In this document: positions 8,799 through 17,953 of the stretch, piece by piece
Layout: every line of letters starts with the position of its first letter
Position numbering within the stretch: the stretch's first letter is position 1
Assembly (NCBI GenBank): GCA_030066175.1
Contig: JASJCC010000004.1
Span: 1-42,460, forward strand
Direction of reading: 5' to 3'
From: Paracoccaceae bacterium
GTDB lineage: Bacteria; Pseudomonadota; Alphaproteobacteria; Rhodobacterales; Rhodobacteraceae
DNA: 42,460 nucleotides
Made by a program: the position numbers and the translations under genes
The notes under the pieces: model-generated
Told to the model about the DNA's origin: nothing
The model's database searches: none
Seen by the model: only the letters and a program-made list of their open reading frames with translations

Positions 8799-9770
8799 CT
8801 ACAGCCGGATGTCCTCACCGCCTTGTGCCAGGAACCAGTCATACGTCCCGGCCACCCCCGCTTCCAGCCCGATCTGGGCGCGCCAGCCCATATCCGCCAA
8901 TCGGCTGACATCCATCAGTTTCTTCATCGTGCCGTCGGGTTTGGACGGGTCATTGCTGATCCGCCCCTGATAGCCCGTCACCTTGGCCACCAGCCGGGCC
9001 AGATCGAGGATCGAGATATCGGTGCCAGAGCCCACATTGATATGGCTCAGCATCGGCTGGGTGTTGGCCGCATAGGTGTCGCGGTCGAGATCCAGCACAA
9101 AAAGCGAGGCCTCGGCCATGTCGTCCACATGCAGGAACTCACGCATCGGCTTGCCCGAGCCCCAGATCACCACCTCCTCAAGGCCGGCTTCGCGGGCCTC
9201 GTGAAAGCGCCGGATCAGCGCCGGCAGGACATGGCTGTTTTCCGGGTGAAAATTGTCGCCCGGGCCGTAAAGATTGGTCGGCATGACCGACCGGTAATCG
9301 ACCCCGTATTGCCGGTTATAGCTTTCACAGAGCTTGATGCCGGCGATCTTGGCGATGGCATAAGGCTCATTCGTGGGCTCGAGCGTGCCGGTCAGCAGCG
9401 CGTCCTCGCGCATCGGCTGCGGCACCGCCTTGGGATAGATGCAGCTGGATCCCAGCTGCAAGAGCCGCGTGACCCCGGCGGCAAAGGCCTGGTGGATCAC
9501 GTTGCATTCGATCATCAGATTTTCGTAGATGAACTCGGCCGGATAGGTGTTGTTGGCGTGAATGCCCCCCACCTTGGCCGCCGCCAGGATCACCACATCG
9601 GGCTTCTCGCTTTGCATGAACTCACGCACCGCGGGCTGGCTGGTCAGATCCAGTTCCGACGAGGTCCGGGTGATCAGCTCAAGAGGTTCCCCCGCCGCGG
9701 CGCGCGCCTGCAGACGGCGCAGAATGGCCCCACCCACCATGCCGCGATGGCCTGCTACGTAAACCCGCAT
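8799..9770 (-). CDS. fcl: GDP-L-fucose synthase
   Basis: [20 protein letters not shown]...[34 protein letters not shown]...[23 protein letters not shown]. Confidence 0.95.
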   Translation of the reverse strand: MRVYVAGHRGMVGGAILRRLQARAAAGEPLELITRTSSELDLTSQPAVREFMQSEKPDVVILAAAKVGGIHANNTYPAEFIYENLMIECNVIHQAFAAGVTRLLQLGSSCIYPKAVPQPMREDALLTGTLEPTNEPYAIAKIAGIKLCESYNRQYGVDYRSVMPTNLYGPGDNFHPENSHVLPALIRRFHEAREAGLEEVVIWGSGKPMREFLHVDDMAEASLFVLDLDRDTYAANTQPMLSHINVGSGTDISILDLARLVAKVTGYQGRISNDPSKPDGTMKKLMDVSRLADMGWRAQIGLEAGVAGTYDWFLAQGGEDIRL

Positions 9771-9931
9771 GATCTGTCTCCCCTCTCAACGGCGCCTTCA
9801 CAAACCGCGCCGTGTTGCCTCACACCATGCGCGGGCCCGACAATCAAGCCATGACATCCGGCGATGTGGTCCGCAGATCTGGATGTCTCCGCGCGCCAAC
9901 AGACCTGCGGGTTGCGGTTCGCCTCTTCGCC

Positions 9932-10579
9932 TCAATCGAACGTCCATCCGAAATGGTCGATCTCGCGATGATAGATGTCGGATACCTTCTGCCGCCCGGC
10001 CGCATCGTAATAGTCCTGATAAGGCAGCTTGTTCTGGCCGCGCTGTTCGGTTTTGGCCTCCGGCAAATCCGGCACGTCCAGTCCCAGTTTCTCGCTGATC
10101 CGGTGCAGATCCTCGGTCAGAGTGTGATAGCGGATGTATTCATCCGCGACGGGTGTGTTGTCGATGAAATAGATCTTGGTGTCGCTCCCCAGTTTGTCCG
10201 CCTCAGCAATCCAAGAGCGGAATGCCTCGAAAATATCGGCTGGGGCCTCGTTCTTGATCTTGGGAAAAGCCATGTGGAAAAACGAGACCGTTTTGTCCCA
10301 GGGATTGCGGATATTGCAGATCTTGCAATAGCCGTTCCAGACATCGGCGGGCAGCTTGTTGCGTATCGCCTGGGCGGACATGTGGTTGAACCAGGGCTGG
10401 CCAGAGACATCCGGACCGCGGGCCCCGACGATGCCCGCAGAAGACTCAAGGCAGTCTGTGATTTCCCCGATCGGCGTACCCGCAGGGACGCAATGGTGCT
10501 GCAACGCCATCTCGACGGATGTCCCGGCGGTCTTGGTGGTCTTGATGTAAATGAATTTTTTGCTGTGTGATACAAGCAT
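9932..10579 (-). CDS. Sulfotransferase family protein
   Basis: MLVSHSKKFIYIKTTKTAGTSVEMALQ (PAPS-binding 5'-PSB-like TKTAGTS) and NIRNPWDKTVSFFHMAF (3'-PB-like). Confidence 0.8.
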   Translation of the reverse strand: MLVSHSKKFIYIKTTKTAGTSVEMALQHHCVPAGTPIGEITDCLESSAGIVGARGPDVSGQPWFNHMSAQAIRNKLPADVWNGYCKICNIRNPWDKTVSFFHMAFPKIKNEAPADIFEAFRSWIAEADKLGSDTKIYFIDNTPVADEYIRYHTLTEDLHRISEKLGLDVPDLPEAKTEQRGQNKLPYQDYYDAAGRQKVSDIYHREIDHFGWTFD

Positions 10580-10634
10580 CCAGCTTTGTCCTTTCCCGCA
10601 TTCCGTCCCCGATCCGCTCCGGTCTTGCCGGCGC

Positions 10635-11756
10635 TCAGCCGTTTTCCAGGCTGACGGGCACCTCCATGCCATGTTCTTTCAGCAGCGCATGGCGGCGGGC
10701 GGTCTTGAGATCCTCGGCCACCATCTCGGCGCACATTTCCTGCGTCGTGATCTCGGGCACCCAGCCCAGCTTTTGTTTGGCCTTGGCGGGATCGCCCAGC
10801 AGTGTCTCTACCTCGGCCGGGCGGAAATAGCGCGGATCGATGCGCATGATCACGTCGCCGGTCTTCACCGCCGGTGAGAGGCTGTTATCCACCGATTTGA
10901 CGGTGGCGATCTCGTCCACCCCCGCGCCAGTGAATTCCAGCTCGATCCCCAGTTCCCGCGCCGACCAGTCGATGAATTCGCGCACGCTGTACTGCACACC
11001 GGTGGCGATGACAAAATCCTCGGCCTCATCCTGCTGCAGCATCATCCACTGCATGCGGACATAATCCTTGGCATGGCCCCAATCGCGCAGGCTGTCGATA
11101 TTGCCCATATAAAGGCAGGTCTCGAGCCCCTGGCTGATATTGGCCAGACCGCGGGTGATCTTGCGGGTCACAAAAGTCTCGCCCCGGCGCGGGCTCTCGT
11201 GGTTAAAGAGCACGCCGTTGCAGGCATACATGCCATAGGCTTCGCGGTAATTCACCGTGATCCAGTAGCTGTAAAGCTTGGCCACCGCATAAGGCGAACG
11301 CGGATGGAACGGCGTGGTTTCGCGCTGCGGGATTTCCTGCACCAGACCATAAAGCTCCGAGGTCGAGGCCTGGTAAAAGCGGGTCTTTTTCTCCAGCCCC
11401 AGAAAGCGGATCGCCTCCAAGAGCCGCAGCGTGCCGATACCGTCCACATCGGCGGTATATTCCGGCGCCTCGAACGACACCGCCACATGGCTTTGCGCAC
11501 CGAGGTTATAGACCTCGTCAGGTTCCACCTCACGCATGATCCGGGTCAGGTTCGACGTGTCGGTCAGATCGCCGTAATGCAGCTGGAATTTCTGGTTGGT
11601 GGTGTGCGGATCCTGATAGATGTGATCCACCCGCTGGGTGTTAAACAGCGAGGCCCGGCGCTTGATGCCATGCACCTCGTAGCCCTTGGCCAAAAGGAAT
11701 TCCGCGAGATAAGAGCCATCCTGCCCGGTGACCCCGGTGATAAGTGCTTTTTTCAT
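10635..11756 (-). CDS. gmd: GDP-mannose 4,6-dehydratase
   Basis: [51 protein letters not shown]...[33 protein letters not shown]. Confidence 0.97.
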   Translation of the reverse strand: MKKALITGVTGQDGSYLAEFLLAKGYEVHGIKRRASLFNTQRVDHIYQDPHTTNQKFQLHYGDLTDTSNLTRIMREVEPDEVYNLGAQSHVAVSFEAPEYTADVDGIGTLRLLEAIRFLGLEKKTRFYQASTSELYGLVQEIPQRETTPFHPRSPYAVAKLYSYWITVNYREAYGMYACNGVLFNHESPRRGETFVTRKITRGLANISQGLETCLYMGNIDSLRDWGHAKDYVRMQWMMLQQDEAEDFVIATGVQYSVREFIDWSARELGIELEFTGAGVDEIATVKSVDNSLSPAVKTGDVIMRIDPRYFRPAEVETLLGDPAKAKQKLGWVPEITTQEMCAEMVAEDLKTARRHALLKEHGMEVPVSLENG

Positions 11757-11828
11757 GGGTATCACCTTGAAAATATTAGGAAATAGACATGCGCTGTCTG
11801 GTTGGACACCGGGCGGTAAAGCAGATCC

Positions 11829-13559
11829 TCAATCATCCAGCATCCATTCATATGGCGAGTTCTTCATGGCCTGCTCAAGCGCGTCATAATTCAGCAATTC
11901 CTGGCGCAGACCAGTGCTGGTTTTTGACAACGTGACCTCGGCCGGTTCGGGATCGATCCCAAGATAGTCGACAACCTTGCCATAGGCGATTTTGGGATCC
12001 GCTTCGATGTCGTCTTCGTAGGACAGTTCCAGATACTGAATGCCCAGATGACGGTAATTGGTCAGCACCTGGTCTTCGCGCTTTTGCGCGTTCGCGATCA
12101 GTTCGGGAAAGGTTTCACCCTTCTGCCCGGTATCGTAGTCAACCAGCGGTTTGGAGAAGTCGATTTCGAAGGTCTTCTTGCGATACTCCTCCGGGCCCTG
12201 TCCCGTGACATGATAGACTTTCGTGTCTCGGGCCTTGTAGAGGCTGCATATCCGTTTGAGCGTGTTGCGCCGCCGCAAGACGATATGCACATGTTTTTCC
12301 GGATCGGCACAGGCCCGTGCATAATCGACCATGTTGCAGCTGGGATTTTGCAGGAAGTTCATCAGCTTGATCTCATGTCCGACCATGACACCCGGCTTGG
12401 TGGCGTGGCGCTTCTCGGTTTCCGAAGCGATCATCTCCAGCAATTGGTCCAGGGTGTAATTGTAGTCGGATTTGGCCTTGGCATTGATCCAGCGCAGCGA
12501 GAAATACTCATCCAGCCAGGCCAGCTTGCTGTTTTGTTTCAGCAGGTTGGCCAACACAGTCGATCCGCTACGCCCGAAATGGGTCATGATGATGTTTTTC
12601 GGAGTGGCCTTAGACATTTGCTCTGTTTTCCTGTGTGCCCCATCCGCGGCGAGCGGCGCTATCCGCGCGGTTAGATATCCTGGCGTAGCGATCTGGAACT
12701 GCGCCGGGTCCTTGTCTTCGGTGAAAAACGCCACGCTGCCGCGGACAAAGGCCTCCATCGTCAGTTCCGCACCCCCCAGCCGGTTGGGCTGCTTGAAGGT
12801 CTGGCGCCGGGTGGGCGGCAGACCCAGACGGGCCGCGACAACCGGGTGCAGCGGCCAAAACGCATCTGCGTAAAGGTTATGCTCAGCCTGCGAGACAAAC
12901 GCATGCGCGCTGTCCTGGCCCCCCAGTGTCTGCTTGATGAACGCGCCCGCGATATAGTTGATCAGGTCCTCGGTCGGATGGTTGAAAGACAGGAACTGAT
13001 CCGAGATGGTGCCATTTGCAGCAACCTGCTCAATGAACGGTGTCAGCGCGATATCGGTGCCCTGCTCCCGCTCTTTCAGGGCGGCCATGCTGTCCTGCCA
13101 GACACCTTCGACATCGAGACGATCAAAGATTTTGCCAGACACATAGCGGTCGACGATCTGTTCGGCAGAAAACCCGGATTGCACGTCGGCCAGCACCAGC
13201 CCGCTATGGTAATCCCCCATGACGGCCGCCGTCCGGGCGATATCCGTTCCGTAACGCAGGTAGGCCATTTCGGGAACCGTGCCGCTGAAGAACGGGGTCG
13301 GCAGGCTCACCACACGCTTGCCAAGCCTTTGACGCAGCGCCGATGTGGCAAGAGCCCCGAAATTGTCGCCGTGTTCCAGCGTCAGAATATAGTCGTAGCC
13401 GTCCAGCTCCTGAGCCAGCCGTTCCCGTTCCTCCGGCGTCATGCTGTAGAGTTCAGCAGACGCGACAGAGCCGAACAGGCCAGACTTGCGCAACGCCAGG
13501 GCAAGACTGTAATGCGTGCAATTCGCGACGACGAGAACACGTGCATCAGATGTAGTCAT
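11829..13559 (-). CDS. Bidomain protein: N-terminal WcbI-like domain fused to C-terminal sulfotransferase
   Basis: N-term VLVVANCTHYSLALALRKSGLF...YHSGLVLADVQSGFSAEQIVDRY...FLSFNHPTEDLINYIA resembles WcbI-type proteins; C-term NIIMTHFGRSGSTVLANLLKQNSKLAWLDEYFS is a sulfotransferase P-loop-like start. Confidence 0.7.
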   Translation of the reverse strand: MTTSDARVLVVANCTHYSLALALRKSGLFGSVASAELYSMTPEERERLAQELDGYDYILTLEHGDNFGALATSALRQRLGKRVVSLPTPFFSGTVPEMAYLRYGTDIARTAAVMGDYHSGLVLADVQSGFSAEQIVDRYVSGKIFDRLDVEGVWQDSMAALKEREQGTDIALTPFIEQVAANGTISDQFLSFNHPTEDLINYIAGAFIKQTLGGQDSAHAFVSQAEHNLYADAFWPLHPVVAARLGLPPTRRQTFKQPNRLGGAELTMEAFVRGSVAFFTEDKDPAQFQIATPGYLTARIAPLAADGAHRKTEQMSKATPKNIIMTHFGRSGSTVLANLLKQNSKLAWLDEYFSLRWINAKAKSDYNYTLDQLLEMIASETEKRHATKPGVMVGHEIKLMNFLQNPSCNMVDYARACADPEKHVHIVLRRRNTLKRICSLYKARDTKVYHVTGQGPEEYRKKTFEIDFSKPLVDYDTGQKGETFPELIANAQKREDQVLTNYRHLGIQYLELSYEDDIEADPKIAYGKVVDYLGIDPEPAEVTLSKTSTGLRQELLNYDALEQAMKNSPYEWMLDD

Positions 13560-13586
13560 ATGTGCGTTGCTCTTTCCACCAGCACC

Positions 13587-16472
13587 TCAAAGCCCCGCAT
13601 ACAAACCTGACGTCACAATGTCACGGCAAAAGCCCTCGTAACTGAGGTCGATCTCCGCACGCCGGGCCAGCAGGTAGCGATGCGCCTCTTCGACCTTGCC
13701 AGGCAGCGCCAGCAGCAGGTCGGCCTCCGCCTCATCGCGGGCATAAAGCGGGTAGTCCGGGCCAAGATATTCCACCACCGCCGGCAACGGGTTGATCAGG
13801 ATCGGCGTTGCCCGGGCGAGGCATTCGATCACCACGTTGTTGGCTGCGGTATTGTACATCAGACACAGCACCACCGAACTGGACAGCAGCGCGTCATATT
13901 CGTCATTGGGCACCATCCGGCGCATGTCCACCGCCGGGTCGCGGGCATCGCTGAAAACGGCGATCTCGTTATCCATGTAGTTGGTGGTGTACGCCTTGAG
14001 CAGCATGATGCGCTCATGCCCCGGCGCCCGCAGGCGGTGGATGGCCTGCAGCTTGCGCAGCCAGTCGCCCACCTGCACAACCCGCGGGCGGGCATGGTAC
14101 GCGGCGCAGTCAAACATCAGCGCATCCATCTCGACGGGATGGAACACCGACAAGGTGGGCAGGTCAGGATCATAGGCTTTCAGATCCGCCTCAAGATCGG
14201 CCGCCAGGGTGATGACCCCACGGCAATGCGGGCGGGAGGCTTTCCAGATCTCGCTTTCAAAGAACACCTCGGGCGAGACGGATGGATTGAACCAGTCCGG
14301 CGCCTCAAACGGCACATGCAAGATGCCGATCCAATCCTGGGTGATCGGCGCCGGCGTGTCCGAGCAGGCCTCGCCCGGGCTGCTGCCCCAGACAAAATAA
14401 CGTTCGAGAAACGGCAGGAACAGCACGCCCTCGCCATCCGGGCGTTCGGCCGGCTCCAATGCGCGGATCAACTGGTCAAAATCGTTGCGGTGATCGCCAA
14501 AGAACCGGCCCTGCCCGTGCAGCTGCAACTTGGGTTCGATGGCAGGCTTGGGCCGTGCGTCATGCAAAGGCCGGTTGTCCCGGGCGGCCAGAAACATATG
14601 GATGAAATCGTCTTCCACCTGTTTGTGCAGCCATTCCAGATTGGTGCCGCGCCGGTTATGCGATTCCAGATTGACGTAGTAAAAGCCAAGCGGCGCCGGG
14701 TTCATCCAGCCATAACCACCCTCCCGCAGGACATGCAGCCAAAAGGCCCAGTCCGCATAGGTGCCGTAGCGCGGCTCGTCGAACCAGCCAAACCGCTCGT
14801 GCAGCGACCGCCGCCAGACCGGCATGCAATGGGGCATGTTGAACGGCTCGAGCCGGGGCGGTGTGGCCTCTGTCAGATAACCGATATCCCGTGCGGTGAA
14901 CGGGCCGGGCCGGTCACTGTACCAGCCTTCGCGATCCTCCGGCAGCGTCCCGTCGGGCGGAAAGGCGTGAAACGGGTTCAGCGCGGTGGCCGCAACCAGC
15001 GCTTCGGGATGGGCCTCGAGATCCTGGATCAGCGTGACCACATGCGCCGGATCGCGCAGATCATCCACATTGGCGTTCGAGATGTAAGGCCTGCGCGCCA
15101 TCTGGATACCCAGGTTCCAGCACGCGTAGAGACCCGGATCGTAAATGCTCCAGACCACAACCACATTGGCCTGGGCCTGCATCAACGCGTTGAGCAAACG
15201 GGCTTCCAGATCCGAGACCTTGGCAATCAGAAAGACATGGTCGATCAGCGTGTCATAGCCGTCCAGCGCCACCGAGTTGTTGATAAAGCCCTGCAGGAAC
15301 TCATCCGAACGGAACACCGACGTCACCAGGGTACAGCCAAAGCGCTCTGTTTCAGGCTCCCGCACTATTGCAGAACCGATAAAAACGAAGTCCGACATCG
15401 ACAGCACCTGGTGGGTGGCATGTGACAGGTCGGAAATAAAGGTGACGCGGTTGGCGCCGTAGTGTTCGCCGCGCAGATAGGCCTCGCGCACCGCCTGCAA
15501 CGTCGTGTGCACCGGGCTGATGAGGATCCGCGGAAACCGCGCCAGCGTGCCGCCAAAGAGATCAAACAGCGCCTGGGGATCGCCTTCGCAAAGCAGCTGG
15601 CATTGGCAGCCATACTGGTCGCAATACGACGCCAGCATCGTCAGAGTCTCGTCGCTGAGCTCGGAAAGGTCGTTCACCATCACCACGATGGTGCGGTTAT
15701 GGCTGTCGAGCGGCTCAGGGCGGTAACCCGCCTCCAGCCAGGCGGCACGGATCCAGGGCACCCCATAATAGTTGAACACCTGCAGCGCGTTCTGCTCGAT
15801 GTAGCGCTCCATGAGTTTCTTGGTGCCCTCCTGCTCGTTCATCTCCTTGTAAAAGGCGTCGTCCTTGGACGGCTCGTGATGCACCAGCGTGATGTCATAG
15901 CAGGGATTAAAAAGCCGGTAGCCCGCCGCGATCAGATCATGGGCGAAAAACATGTCGCAATTCATCTGCCCCGGGCAATAGAACTGCTCACGCGGCGACT
16001 CCAGCGCCGAGCGGAAAAGCCAGGCATCGGCCGAGATGTAATTCGGCATCCCCGAACCATCAAAAAGCTCGATCTGCAGCTGGCCATCGACCTGCTCATG
16101 GCGCGCCATGGCAAAAACCGCCGGCGCAGGGTCTTCGCCCAGCACATCGAAAGCCGCGTGGATACGCGCGATATCCTCGGCATAGGGCAGGCTGACATCG
16201 GCATTCATCAGCCCGATACAGGCCGCCCCGTCCGCCAGCAGGCGGTTACCGGTCTCCATCAGCATGCCAAAGGTCGGGCGGCTCTCGGCCGTTTCGAAAT
16301 GCAGCCGGTCGGCATGTTCGGCAAAGGCCTCGGCCAGCCAGGTGGCATCGGATTCGGTCACCACATGAACACCGGCAACCTGGTCGTTCTCGAGGTTCTG
16401 GCGCACCGCGTTCAGCACCGGGCCGCGCTTGTCCTCGGGGGTCGGCCCGACGGTGATCAGGATCGAGATCAT
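13587..16472 (-). CDS. Large multidomain glycosyltransferase-like protein
   Basis: 961 aa; N-term ISILITVGPTPEDKRGPVLNAVRQNLENDQVAGVHVVTES..LMNADVSLPYAEDI (GT2-like), central VVVVWSIYDPGLYACWNLGIQMARRPYISNANVDD (second GT-A-like), C-term VVIECLARATPILINPLPAVVEYLGPDYPLYA (GT-B/GT4-like). Confidence 0.75.
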   Translation of the reverse strand: MISILITVGPTPEDKRGPVLNAVRQNLENDQVAGVHVVTESDATWLAEAFAEHADRLHFETAESRPTFGMLMETGNRLLADGAACIGLMNADVSLPYAEDIARIHAAFDVLGEDPAPAVFAMARHEQVDGQLQIELFDGSGMPNYISADAWLFRSALESPREQFYCPGQMNCDMFFAHDLIAAGYRLFNPCYDITLVHHEPSKDDAFYKEMNEQEGTKKLMERYIEQNALQVFNYYGVPWIRAAWLEAGYRPEPLDSHNRTIVVMVNDLSELSDETLTMLASYCDQYGCQCQLLCEGDPQALFDLFGGTLARFPRILISPVHTTLQAVREAYLRGEHYGANRVTFISDLSHATHQVLSMSDFVFIGSAIVREPETERFGCTLVTSVFRSDEFLQGFINNSVALDGYDTLIDHVFLIAKVSDLEARLLNALMQAQANVVVVWSIYDPGLYACWNLGIQMARRPYISNANVDDLRDPAHVVTLIQDLEAHPEALVAATALNPFHAFPPDGTLPEDREGWYSDRPGPFTARDIGYLTEATPPRLEPFNMPHCMPVWRRSLHERFGWFDEPRYGTYADWAFWLHVLREGGYGWMNPAPLGFYYVNLESHNRRGTNLEWLHKQVEDDFIHMFLAARDNRPLHDARPKPAIEPKLQLHGQGRFFGDHRNDFDQLIRALEPAERPDGEGVLFLPFLERYFVWGSSPGEACSDTPAPITQDWIGILHVPFEAPDWFNPSVSPEVFFESEIWKASRPHCRGVITLAADLEADLKAYDPDLPTLSVFHPVEMDALMFDCAAYHARPRVVQVGDWLRKLQAIHRLRAPGHERIMLLKAYTTNYMDNEIAVFSDARDPAVDMRRMVPNDEYDALLSSSVVLCLMYNTAANNVVIECLARATPILINPLPAVVEYLGPDYPLYARDEAEADLLLALPGKVEEAHRYLLARRAEIDLSYEGFCRDIVTSGLYAGL

Positions 16473-16894
16473 GCCCGCGCCTCCAGAACCACCAGCTCTG
16501 CCAACAGCGCCTGCGCCCGGCTCCGTTCGCGGTAGCGGGTGGCCGCCAGGCGGCGCAGCAAGTGGCGCCCGCGCGCCTTGTTGCCCAGCTTCAGCTCGGT
16601 CAACGCCATGCCCAGCAGGGAAAACGGCGCCCCGGGGTCGCGCTTCATTTCAGTGTCAAAGATCGCCCGGTCGAGCAGGCTCAGCGCCGCCAGGTCCGGC
16701 GCGGCTGCAAGATGCAGACCAACCAGTTTCAGATAGCGCTCATAGGCTTCCAGCGATGCGGGGCACTTTTCGGTCAGCACAATCTCGCGCATTTTTGCCA
16801 GGCGGTCGGTCAACCCTGCCGCCTGGGGTTGCGCGACAGCGGTTTCGTACACGTTCCAGAGCTCGGCATGAATCCGCGAGAACTCCTCAGTCAT
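16469..16894 (-). CDS. Hypothetical helical/TPR-like protein
   Basis: ATG at 16894 (in-frame alternative 16930); ...LSLLDRAIFDTEMKRDPGAPFSLLGMALTELKLGNKARGRHLLRRLAATRYRERSRAQALL; ATGA overlap with the downstream GT. Confidence 0.6.
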   Translation of the reverse strand: MTEEFSRIHAELWNVYETAVAQPQAAGLTDRLAKMREIVLTEKCPASLEAYERYLKLVGLHLAAAPDLAALSLLDRAIFDTEMKRDPGAPFSLLGMALTELKLGNKARGRHLLRRLAATRYRERSRAQALLAELVVLEARA

Positions 16895-17017
16895 GCTGCA
16901 GCATCCTGTTTTCAAAAAGGTTTCATCCAAGGGTTGAAATATATTTCTGGTAAATCACAATGCGCCTGATCTATCCGAACTCGTCCCATATGTGCAACCC
17001 GACGCGGGCCGTGTTGG

Positions 17018-17953
17018 TCATGACGCCGCAGGGTCGTATCCCAGCTTTTGGCAAAGGTCTAAAAATGAGGCGCTTTGCGCTGCGTCAGACAGGATCTCGT
17101 TGGGAATTTCGCGCCGCGGCCGCGCGGCGATGCGATCGCTGCGCCGTCCGCTGTCGCCGGTCATCGAAATCACCGGCAGCATGGCCTCATAGCCTGCCGC
17201 AAAGGGCAGGGACAGATCGGCACAGATCTGCGTCAGCACCGCATCGGGATCGGCGACAAACTCCTCGTAGCGATAGAGCGGCACATCCTCATAACGCTTT
17301 AGGAATTGCAGGTAGCGGCGGGCATATTCCTCAAGCGTGAAGGGATAAAAATAGATCCAGCCATGGGCATGCATGGCCAGAAAGGAATCCAGCGGGTGCC
17401 GGACCGTCACCACCGACCGGATCGGCAGCACATCCTCGACAAGCTGGCGCAAGGTGGGCAGGGCATCGGCTTCAAGATCGGTGCAAAACTGCGAATGCGG
17501 GTGATCGCGCAGCACCAGATGGCGGCCTTGCGCGTTCAGGCTTTCATGCATCGCGCGCAATCCGGCCTGAAAGACGTCTTGCACCGTCTGCGTATCCACC
17601 GAGCGCACCGCAACCCGGCCCCGGTAAATCAGATCCGTCGGGCAAAAGAAGCTGGGGCCGCGATGGTTGATGCCCATGTCGCTATGCGGATAGATCTCGC
17701 TCAGCAGCGTGGTGTTGGGCATGGCGGCCAGGCATTTGCAGATCAGCGACCCGCCGGTGCAGGCCATGTGATGCACGGTCCGCACGGGCGCGGGCGCGCG
17801 GATCTCTGCGCAGGCCGCCTGGCACTGTTCCAAAAGGCTGGGCAAGGGGTCGACCGACAGCGCGCCATCGCGCTCAACGCTGTAGTCCTTCAGCAGGTCC
17901 AGCGCATCTTCGAGATTCTCCAGAAGGGCTTTGGCGGACTCCGACGACGTCAT
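17018..17953 (-). CDS. Sulfotransferase-like protein
   Basis: VRTVHHMACTGGSLICKCLAAMPNTTLLSEIYP; VVTVRHPLDSFLAMHAHGWIYFYPFTLEEYARRYLQFLKRYEDVPLYRYEEFVADPDAVL, typical sulfotransferase fold motifs. Confidence 0.75.
   Translation of the reverse strand: MTSSESAKALLENLEDALDLLKDYSVERDGALSVDPLPSLLEQCQAACAEIRAPAPVRTVHHMACTGGSLICKCLAAMPNTTLLSEIYPHSDMGINHRGPSFFCPTDLIYRGRVAVRSVDTQTVQDVFQAGLRAMHESLNAQGRHLVLRDHPHSQFCTDLEADALPTLRQLVEDVLPIRSVVTVRHPLDSFLAMHAHGWIYFYPFTLEEYARRYLQFLKRYEDVPLYRYEEFVADPDAVLTQICADLSLPFAAGYEAMLPVISMTGDSGRRSDRIAARPRREIPNEILSDAAQSASFLDLCQKLGYDPAAS

Noticed and set aside
7291-8970. 559-aa + strand ORF
   Set aside because: Antisense shadow of manC (7165-8613) in GC-rich DNA; composition is Arg/His/Gly-rich with no recognisable domain.
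8823-9854. 343-aa + strand ORF
   Set aside because: Antisense of fcl; no domain signal.
13680-15425. 581-aa + strand ORF (and 15462-16535)
   Set aside because: Antisense shadow of the 961-aa glycosyltransferase.
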